From: Malachius bipustulatus
Lineage: Eukaryota; Arthropoda; Insecta; Coleoptera; Melyridae
Assembly (NCBI GenBank): GCA_910589415.1
Contig: OU342631.1
Location: 1,550,001-1,614,000, forward strand
Direction of reading: 5' to 3'
DNA: 64,000 nt
The notes beneath the pieces are model-generated. The model was not told the DNA's origin. It searched no databases and saw only the letters and a program-made list of their open reading frames with translations. Shown one piece after another: positions 55,238 through 64,000 of this stretch (position 1 is the first letter of the stretch; each line of letters begins with the position of its first letter). Both the position numbers and the translations under genes were made by a program.

Positions 55238-58139
55238 ATTATAATAAAGACCACACTTTAAAAAAAAGACTTTTGCCTATAGCCCTTAACAATTTTCCAT
55301 TAGTATATGGATATATATATATTTATATACATATATAGTATTTAATACTACTATATTGCTAGTTAGTAGGGGTCTGGAGATGGAGGGAAATATCACGGTG
55401 CAGACATATCTTCCTATCTTTCTCTCGTCGAATTTACTTCGAGTCCTATGTACATGTCCGAGAATTGAACACGCCTACAATAAACCATCAGGATTCGACG
55501 ACCTGACTCGTGACGCTTGCGCACAACAGGTCGAGGTACTGTAAAAAGCAGATAGAGTCGTTTTCTGTCCCACTGTATCCGTGACACATTCACTTACGGG
55601 TGCTAGCAATATAGAAGTATTATATATATATATATATTTGCGTATCAGTCCGTCATTTTGAATTTTATGAAAAATATTTGTTTTTCTTTAATAACTCGGT
55701 CATTTTATTTTTTTCTGGTAAAAGTTGCTCAAACTAAACTATAATAGGAATAATAGATTTATTACAAATTTGAAAATTACAGTTTTTTCTCTGCGATCGA
55801 CACTTTTCGAATTAAAGTACAGTGCTTTAGAGTTTAATAATCGCCGTTTTCTTCTCGCACGAACTCGCACGAATCCAGCGAAAACTGCTGTGTTAGAGTG
55901 CCATAATTATGCTGTTAGGAAGTGCCAGAGTACTTCAGAAAAATATAGAAAGATGTCTCAATGTCCGAAACACTTTCACTTATCATGAAGCTATTAATTC
56001 TGTTCCTAAAAGTGCTAATATCACATACCCCTCCATATCTGTATAATAAAATAAAATTTAGAACAGACATCCATAACATTAATTTCAGATACAAAACCGT
56101 GATAACACCTCCCGCACATAGAACTGCCTCATATTATGAGCGATGCTTTTCCTATCTCAAAGTTCTACTACAAACAACAAAAGGTATCGAGCTCATCTTT
56201 TTGGTCTACAGGCATAAGATCAATGATTCCGCGTTCCGCGTTCTGAAATGCTGACGGATAATTCTTGGTACGGAGTTTTTATGGTCGTGATGTATATGAT
56301 TCTGGTTTATGATTCTGACTTTGCTGATTCTGTCTCATCCTGGGAAGGATGCTCTCTGGGCTAACCCCATGGCAGGTTACAGATGAGGCTATTGTGATTT
56401 GGTTGATCTAGACGCTTTATAAGTGCTGCACCTCCTGATTCATTATTCATATGGATTTATTTAGAGCTTGGTGTTGCGGATCTGGTGTTGCCGTACAGAG
56501 CAGGGCGATGTTGGAGAAACAGGGGCAACTCTTCGGGGTCAGCTACCTGAACCTGAAATCGAGATTTTGAATAATATTTTCGAATTTGTATCCGCGCAAT
56601 AATTATTATTGTTTTAAGCTTTGTTGTGTTTTCATTTCATATGTTTCCATGGCAACATCTATCTGGGTATTGTAGACCTACACATTATTTTTCTGCCCGA
56701 AGAATGATATCCAGTGCAGTGTTGTGACTTTATTTTTTACAAAAGTGGTCATATCTTCTTAAGGGAGCCATACTTAAGAAAAAAGTAAATAAAACTTAGA
56801 ATCTTTAATCCACAATAGATGCTGTGGTGTTGTCCGTGTCCGCCATTTCACCTGTATATCGTCATCATGTATTTCACATGTATTTCGTCATCAACCTGTA
56901 TATGAGACACTCTGTATAGTCCAAAATAATTTTACATTATGGCCATTGTGATCCTCTACTTGAATTGTCAGTTTTTTTAATTGGAAAAATTAAAAAAATA
57001 TTGAAAAAAAAAATCGTTTGACCCAGACAGATCGACTCGAATGAGCTAAGACTCTCTGTATATGTTGTATATTATAGTCTGCTTATAATCATGTGCATTC
57101 CATTTTTCATTGGCTGTAATTATTTTCCCTATAATTGAATTTTGTCTGTTGCGAAAAAAAAATTATTATTATTAAAAAATAAGAATAATATTGGTATAGG
57201 TACATAAAAGTTGACTTATATTGACATGACTCTAAAATTAAGAAAATAACTACTTTTACATGCAGGATGGAAATCTGCTCGACTAAAATGTTCTTGTTCA
57301 TTGTAAGCATTTGACCGATTTCTATTAAAACGAAAATGCCCTATACAGACTGCAGGCTGTAGATAACTGTTATGTGACGCTTTTCGCATGCATGGTCGTA
57401 AGTGAAAAACTATTTTACCCTGATACTGATAAAAATACTCCTTGAAACCCGCCTTATCTTCTGGCACTGGCCAACTCTAAAGGTTATTGATTTACCTATT
57501 GGAAATTTCCAAGCTAACGGCATCTTCTTAGCAACTGCAATCAGATTTTTGTTTCCTTGTCGATAAAACGTAATGGATTCTTATGGTTTATGATTGGGTG
57601 TTATTTATTTTGTTATGTCGATAAGTTTTCTGCACTTAAACCTTATAGTACTCGTACCTCTACTTATTTCAACGCCCTTATATCATGTCAATAATTCTTG
57701 TTCAAATAAGAAACAAATGGATATAACATTGAATGGTAATTACTATTTGGTTTAGGTATATTATGAAGGTTATTCAATAATAATTATCAATGACTGAAAA
57801 TCCTTAATGGAACTACAATAAAGTTCTCTGAACGACACAATCTAAGATGGAGTGATAATGATAATTGTGATGAAGAAGGTGGATATGATTTATACCTATA
57901 ATATGATTTTAGAATTTTCCTATTTCATTATCATGGGGATGGAACGGTTTGTAGAATACTAGGATGAGTTGTTGTTGACATCCTGGTGAAGCAATTCGCA
58001 TTTTCAGCCAGTCTAGGGAAAAACCCCATAAAAAAACATAGACACACTATTCTGTTCGTATTGGTTTTGGACTTTGTAACCAATCTATTGCATCTGGAGT
58101 AAGGAAGTGGATGTCATTGAAACCGTTAACAAATTTAGT
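55238..58139. other. AT-rich non-coding stretch with an AT microsatellite
   Basis: (TA)n lies at about 55619-55637. The part at about 56890-56960 (ACACTCTGTATAGTCCAAAA then TAATTTTACATTA) is a fragment of the inverted-repeat family at 45125-47093. No gene recognised. Confidence 0.4.
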
Positions 58140-58985
58140 TGCTGGACACTTTTCTACAATATTTGGTCCTTCAGAGAAATCTCGATTCATTTTGTAACTG
58201 GTGTTCGAATAATATGTTAGAGCTGAATATCTCAAAGTGCACAGTTGTTTCATATTCAAAAGGCAGGTCTCTGATATTGTAACACTATTCCATAGCCGAT
58301 AAGCCCCTAACGCGAACTAACGGCATTAGAGACCTAGACGTTCATTTCGACTGTTCCTTGTCTTTTAACAATCATGTGGATCTGACGGTGGCAACTGCAT
58401 ACAAAATGCTAGGCTTCATTGTCAGGAACTGCAGTGAATTTAAGTTACTAGCTCGAATACTCTACTTCTCCTCTACAATTCGTTTGTAAAATCTCGTCTA
58501 GAATACGCGTCAATAGTATGGTAGTCAAGCTAGAAAATGTCCAGAGAAGGTTCTTAAAATACTTGAGTTTCAGAATTGACTCTGTCTACCCTTGCCAAAG
58601 ATTCCCTGAGAAGGAACTTCTTACTCATTTTGGCTTAGATAGTCTTGAAACGCATAGAAACCTAGCATCTGTCCTCTTTTTATACAAGCTAGTCAAACGA
58701 TGCTATTGATAGCCCAGAATTGCTGCAGCAGTTGAAGTGCCTAGAATTGGAGCTCGATTTCCGTCTAGTTTCTATTTAAATACACCTCTTACACGCGTTC
58801 TACAATCTTCACCGATATACAGAATGTGTGGAGCCTAACTCCAGAATCAGGATTCTATCGACATTTTTAATAAATCTAATTATATTCCTTGTATGTATTA
58901 CTTATCTTATATGTGCTATTTCCCATCCATAGTTGACCTTTGGCTGTGGGATGGTGTACACCTAAATAAAAAAATAAAAAATAAG
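58140..58985 (+). pseudogene. LINE (CR1/Jockey-like) 3' end: RT C-terminus and A-rich tail
   Basis: The plus strand reads LQRNLDSFCNWCSNNMLELNISKC (about 58170-58240), NGIRDLDVHFDCSLSFNNHVD and ATAYKMLGFIVRNCSEF (about 58320-58440), then, after shifts, VQRRFLKYLSFRIDSVYPCQRFPEKELLTHFGLDSLETHRNLASVLFLYKL (58540-58700). These are the thumb and C-terminal blocks of insect CR1/Jockey-like RTs. The 3' end is GGCTGTGGGATGGTGTACACC followed by an AATAAAAAAATAAAAAATAA tail. Several stops and shifts make it dead; the 5' part is missing. Confidence 0.85.
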
Positions 58986-59387
58986 TAATGGTTTACTCAA
59001 CTTCGCGACAAATGAGACAACTTGGACTTGAGACATTGAGTTACAGCGTCCATGGCCAGTTCTTAAACGATTCAGCTTCCTCCTGAGCTTTCTTGGTATT
59101 TCGAATCCGGGAATTTCCTTTGTTGGATCTTGGATAAGATCATCATTAAACACATTCTCAATTCTCCATGATATGATATTATATCCCATTCCAGATGGTT
59201 CAAATTCAGAGTTGGCTATGGAAAATTTAAATTAGGTTGGTCCCTCTCCGAATACTAAGCTTTGAACTACCTTTGACAAGCTAAATTTTTGAAGGTTATG
59301 GATGTTTCTACTCAAATTTGACGTCAATTGGATATTTTAACAGGTAAAATAGTTACTATGCTGCCAAAATAGCAAAATAATCTTTGG
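58986..59387. other. Non-coding stretch, no gene seen
   Basis: A 75-codon minus-strand frame near the LINE tail contains PRKLRRKLNRLRTGHGRCNSM, loosely like a LINE zinc-finger lead-in; too short to call. Confidence 0.3.
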
Positions 59388-59800
59388 TATAGTCCGATAA
59401 AGTTTAAAAAGTTATACGTATCGATTAAGAATACACATCCTCTTGATTGTTCGATTTATTTTGTTTCCTATTTGTGATTTTCATAGTAACCGTCCAGTTT
59501 GTCTAAACACTCCATCCCGCATAAATAAGTATACGTCAACATTGGTTTTGAATGATAATTAAATTAACAGCACAAAGGATAGAGTGTCATTACGTGAAAA
59601 AATTTTCTGTAGTTGTCAGTATGGCTCTCAAACTGACATAAGCGGTTCAATTCATTGTTTGAATGATTTCTTCAATAATTTACGCTCGTTCACAACTTGA
59701 CATTTAACTGTTTGACATTTTCTGGCGAAATTAAAAAAATTAATTCGGACGGTTACTGTGACGTCACATCTGACTTTTTAAACTTAATCGTACCATTATA
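59388..59800 (+). mobile_element. MITE, copy 2
   Basis: Full-length relative of 11849-12259 in the same orientation. Ends TATAGTCCGATAAAG and TAAACTTAATCGTACCATTATA are imperfect inverted repeats. Two copies aligning over the same limits define the element ends. Confidence 0.65.
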
Positions 59801-60737
59801 TCTTAGGTATATTAAACTTACATTAAAAATAAGTTAAATTTGGATATTTAGAATTCTCTTCTTCATTGTTTTGAATGTTTTTATAATTAAAATGCCCTTT
59901 TGTGTTTTTCAAACTACCTTTGGCATTTTGAATAATCGAATAGAGTAAAACTTAAGATTTGACTACCTTACCTAAGTAGTTCTAGAATGATTGACAGGTA
60001 ATTAAATGTGATTTTTTGGAACTTTTTGACTGGAGTAAACTTTAATAATAAAAGGCCAATAATTGGATACTTTCTTCTTACTAAACGATAGCAACAAAAA
60101 ACAACTTATTATTGAATTATTTGTTTTCATATTTCACAATAATTATTTAATTTTTTTATAATATAGAAAAATTATCCCTACTGGCATATGAGCATAGTGG
60201 AAGTAATTTGAACTTTTTTAGCTCAAATCGGTTCTCCAGGGCTTACAACTTAAACAAAATATCATAGCCAACTTCGGCGCAATGACGTCAGTAGATCTCA
60301 TAAGCGCGCGAAGTTTGAATTTGTATTGACTTTTCATGGATGAATTCAGCTTTTGAAGGTTTTCTTCAAGTGGTTAATAAATTATCATAGATATACCTAC
60401 ATGTGTTCATTTAGCAAGGCATTTTGTATGCAGTATCATCACTTTAAGAATCAAATAGAATACCTGATATTGAAGCGAAATGCCATTACCATTCGGTTTT
60501 TCAAAACAGTAGAAACGAAAAAGCGGTTATCAATAGCTAATGTAATCCTTTCTCGTCCCGAACCAGGTCTTCGAGTAAGCAGACCATCAGTCTCTTCGAA
60601 CCGCTGAAATACTCATTTCACAGTGAAGAGACTTACAGTAAACTTTATCTCAGTTTCGTGCTTTCTGCGGTCATCTTCTATAGCCGTCAAAATTCGTAGC
60701 AAGAACAGGATTTATGACTATTTCAATAAACTTATTT
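59801..60737. other. Non-coding stretch, possible small transposase trace
   Basis: On the plus strand the tail of the 60353-60607 frame reads IANVILSRPEPGLRVSRPSVSSNR, with no family match I trust. Nothing else supported. Confidence 0.3.
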
Positions 60738-61442
60738 TACAGGGTGATTCGTAATATGTGCGCAGGACTTCAGGATGTGATAGCTCGTTCAAAAATATGA
60801 CAAATAATTTCTAATTAACATGGGTCCGCAAACCCACCATTTTCGAGATACAATTAATTATTTTCAGTTTTTTGACGATTTCTCAGGAACCCTTCAAATA
60901 TAAAACTGAATTTTTGAACACATCATTAACATTATTTACTTTTTGAGTTCGAATTAAATTTAGTTCATACGGCAGTGGGGGAGATTTTGAAGTTGCTTGG
61001 GATCGAAATGTGGGATCACATTTTAAACTGTCAATGTTTTATACATAAAAAAGGTACTCTTGGTCAAATACTCTTATGTGAACTGTTTTCGAGCAAAACA
61101 GCATTTTATGATGAAAACATAAAAGTGGCAAAATGTTTCTTTGTGACAAAAACATCAATTGTTTTTGATAATTTTTTTATGATTTGTTTCGCTGTCACAT
61201 AATTTTTTTTTAATTTGCCCTCTTAACGTAGATAATATTAATGACAAGATGTGTACAAAAGTTGGGCTTTGTATCTCAAACAGTTGCTGAGATATCGTAA
61301 AAAAACTGGAAATAATGATTTTTTTTTGACACTCTGTATCTCGAAAACGGTTCTCTACGGACCCACGTTAATAGGACATTTTTTTTTTAGAACGAGCTAT
61401 CACATTCTGAAGTCCTGCGCACATATTATAAATCACCCTGTA
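60738..61442. mobile_element. 705-bp foldback element with ACAGGGTG ends
   Basis: Left end TACAGGGTGATTCGTAATAT, then GTGCGCAGGACTTCAGGATG, is inverted at the right end (CATTCTGAAGTCCTGCGCAC, then ATCACCCTGTA). Pairing continues inward through GAACGAGCTATCACA and ACGTTAATAGG..CGGACCC for about 180 bp. Flanking TA on each side fits a TA target. It is the intact relative of the disrupted copy at 3560-5290. Confidence 0.8.
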
Positions 61443-61620
61443 TATTAACAACACTAATAATTAGTTAAACAATTTTGCAATTGAGAGATAAAACCATACC
61501 GAAACATAAAATGTCGGCGGTGCCCTGGCAAAACCTCCTATCTTACAAATGTCAAAATTCACAGGAGAAAAGAAAAACGTCATTATTGTCACGTGAGAAT
61601 ATTTTTATGATGATTTTTTC
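61443..61620. other. Short spacer between two repeat elements
   Basis: No feature seen. Confidence 0.4.
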
Positions 61621-62305
61621 ACATACAGGGTGGCCCAGCGAAAACGTACCGGGCCTAATAACTTGAAAACTGAAGATGTACGCGAAAAACGCCGAAACAG
61701 GTCGATTTTGTTATCAAAGTAGGCATATTTTCGTGACAAATTTAACTACCCAAGTTCACCCCCTTGGCAGGGGTAGCTACCCCTTTGCTTATCATCATAG
61801 GGAACAGATATCGGGTGATACATCATTTGAAAGCTACTTGAATTCTCTTTACAACGATATCCAAAATTTTGGGTTTCGCTCACATACAGGGTGGCCCAAC
61901 GAAAACCCAACTCGCGTCAATAACTTGGAAACTGAAGATGTACGCAAAAAACGCCGAAATAGGTCGATTTTGTTATCAAAGTAGGCATATTTTCGTGACA
62001 AATTCAACCACCCAAATTCATCCTCTTGGCAGGGGAGCTACCCCTTTGCTTACCATCATAGGGAACAGCTATCGAGTGATACATCATTTGAAAGCTACTT
62101 GAATTCTCTTTACAACGATATCCAACATTTTGGGTTTCGCTTACATACAGGCTGGCACAACGAAAACATTTTTTTTTGGGCCACCCTGTATGTAAGTGAA
62201 ACCCAAAATGTTGGATATCGTTGTAAAGAGAATTCAAGTAGCTTTCAAATGATGTATCACTCAATAGCTGTTCCCTATGATGATAAGCAAAGGGGTAGCT
62301 ACAAT
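61621..62305. repeat. 261-bp tandem repeat capped by an inverted partial copy
   Basis: Two full units, 61621-61881 and 61882-62142, each exactly 261 bp, begin ACATACAGGGTGGCCCA.CGA and end GGGTTTCGCT. A third unit starts at 62143 and stops after about 25 bp. Then 62181-about 62300 is the inverse of the unit's right part, starting CCACCCTGTATGTAAGTG. The roughly 100-codon frames crossing it come from the repeat and are not genes. Confidence 0.9.
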
Positions 62306-63895
62306 AATAGGGGGTAACCTAGGGTAGCCTTGACCAATAATTATTCTGCTCTCCTAGCCTAAAAAACAGTATCCCTATTTTCCAAAAATTTGTGGTTCTC
62401 CACTTTCTAAATTTATTTTTAGAAACGTCTATCATCCTAGAGCTATAGAAAGAAGTAGGTCAGAATCGCAACAAACTTGGAAGAAGGCAGTACAACTACT
62501 TTCTAGATTTGTAGGATGATAGACATTCTTGCAATAAATCTGAAAAGCAGAGAATCACACGATTTTTGTACATTTTTCCAAAATTTTTTTGGTAGCAAAA
62601 CCATGAAACCAGTGGAATATATTTTGTATGGTGTTTTTAGAAAGTTCAGCGCTATTAAAAATCAAAATGGACCTTGCCATTTTTTTTTCTACGGGAAAGA
62701 ATACAACATTTAATTTGGAATCTTACTTACCTTGTAGACCACACAGCACATGAAATCTTGTACTTAATGATCGAAAGCTTATAAGTGTAAATTTATTTAG
62801 CAAAAAGATTGTATTATTTTCCCATCCCTTGGGATTTTGGTGATCCCATGACCGTGGAGTTTTTCTGTAGGACTGTGAAATGATTTGTTTTTGAAGACAA
62901 GTCCAAAATCTTTGCTAAAAAGTAAATAAAATATAAATTCCAGTTCGTACGCTATGATATTATAAATCGGGATATTTTTGAAAACTAATAAAGGTAGACA
63001 TTTTGTTAATTAAATTTTATCTTCCAAATTAAATTATATTGTATAGATTAAACTACATAGTGTTAACCCTCAGACAACTTGTTTCATGTTATTATTCTTA
63101 ATATTCATATTATGTTACTTTGACGGATCTTTGCGTGTGTACGAATTCACTACGACGAACGAAAATTCAACAGACTCTTGTAATTCTAACGCGCAGATGC
63201 TCGTTAACGTGAATACGTAAAACGTGAACTTATGTCTACTGAGGCTCAGACATACGACGATGATAAGATATTGAATGAAACGAAGACAAAACAGGTAAAC
63301 GTCAGCTTAGTGTCATAATTTTCATCGTCAGGAATGCACAAAAGTGTAAAAAAATGTGGCCTACCTTAAAATAATATAACCCAGCTATTAAGAAACGAAT
63401 AATAATTATGTAAACGTAAAAAGGTCTACAATCTATAATCACCTGTTCAGTTATAAAAACACTGGAGGTAGGACCTAAATACCTAAATAACAATATCGGA
63501 ACACCACTGTCTTATTAACGTGGAAATTTCCAGTTGATTTGGGTCATACAACTCACAGTTATGACGGCACGCAAAGATCAATCGAACAAAGTTTATAGGT
63601 ATAAATAATAATTAATATTTTTCTGCCATAAATTGAAAAACAATTATTCATCCACAATCATAAAATTTTTAATATTCTTGCTCAAACACAGCCCTGCAAA
63701 AACTTTTACCTTTTCATTCCATTTTCTGGTTCGCCACATTCCTGTCCCTACGTTTTCATTAATTACGATTTGACATATTTCTGGGTATGACAAATTTTCC
63801 GCAATTCGGGACTTTCGAGAACGCGTTTTAATAATATAGGTGTTGAAAAACTTGATAATGAGAAGTAATAAAGCGTCCAGAAGGGAGTTAAAAGA
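62306..63895. other. AT-rich non-coding stretch, no gene seen
   Basis: Frames of at most 72 codons, none recognised. ACGTGAATACGTAAAACGTGAA near 63210-63232 is a small CGT-rich word cluster. Confidence 0.4.
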
Positions 63896-64000
63896 AGAAA
63901 CACTTATTTTATTTATTTTTATTTATTTATTTTTATTTATTCTTTATTCACCCAACGGAATACAGATTCCAATTACAAGGTTAGCAATCAACAATAGTAA
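63896..64000 (-). mobile_element. LINE 3' end with (AAAT)n tail, running off the window
   Basis: On the minus strand the text ends CTGTATTCCGTTGGGTGAAT then AAAGAATAAATAAAAATAAATAAATAA. This has the form of insect CR1/Jockey-like 3' ends: a short conserved GC-richer end followed by an A-rich repeat tail (compare 58935-58985). The body lies beyond the right edge. Confidence 0.5.

Noticed and set aside
61621..62142. CRISPR-like array
   Set aside because: Units are contiguous 261-bp tandem copies without spacers, in a eukaryotic context.
61676..62317. Frames of 72-102 codons on both strands
   Set aside because: They are translations of the 261-bp tandem and inverted repeat and repeat with its period.

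Overview
This window looks like repeat-dense nuclear DNA of an arthropod, most probably an insect. It is AT-rich, has no dense gene packing, and I recognise no host protein-coding gene. The protein-level signals are of mobile elements typical of insects: a BEL/Pao retrotransposon, LINE reverse transcriptases, Ty3-like relics and a Tc1/mariner-type transposase. I cannot name the species from the sequence.

Layout. 1-5.3 kb: a hammerhead-like motif (217-254), a 255-bp insert between 13-bp direct repeats (620-900), and a palindromic element of about 1.7 kb split by a 5'-truncated LINE with an 11-bp target duplication. 7.4-8.7 kb: an inverted-repeat element beside a dead Ty3/gypsy reverse transcriptase. 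10.4-17.2 kb: a 1.08-kb terminal-inverted-repeat (TIR) element with a 6-bp target duplication, a MITE whose second copy lies at 59.4 kb, a complete type I hammerhead ribozyme (core 12615-12656), and about 4 kb of degenerate satellite-like repeats ending in a hairpin-plus-CTAA signature like a Helitron 3' end. 20.0-25.3 kb: a TIR element, a decayed LINE with endonuclease and reverse transcriptase remnants, and a 2.1-kb palindrome enclosing the C-terminal half of a transposase. 26.4-27.7 kb: a dead Ty3-like gag-protease relic.

28386-35667 is the centrepiece: a complete BEL/Pao retrotransposon on the minus strand, with 565-bp LTRs that I read as identical, a perfect TATTT target duplication and one uninterrupted 1762-codon gag-pol frame. 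It looks very recently inserted and may be autonomous.

36-64 kb is again a mosaic: tandem 25-bp repeats, several LINE fragments, a possible solo LTR (49360-50251), five large palindromes or tandem/inverted arrays whose ends carry ACAGGGTG, and further hammerhead-like motifs that probably mark Penelope-like element debris.

There is no cooperating gene set. The common thread is nested transposition: LINEs inserted into palindromic DNA elements, BEL into older sequence, and repeated families with self-complementary or ribozyme-like RNA structures. The most noteworthy items are the canonical hammerhead ribozyme, the recurrent hammerhead-like motif with one extra nucleotide, and the concentration of large palindromes sharing ACAGGGTG ends.
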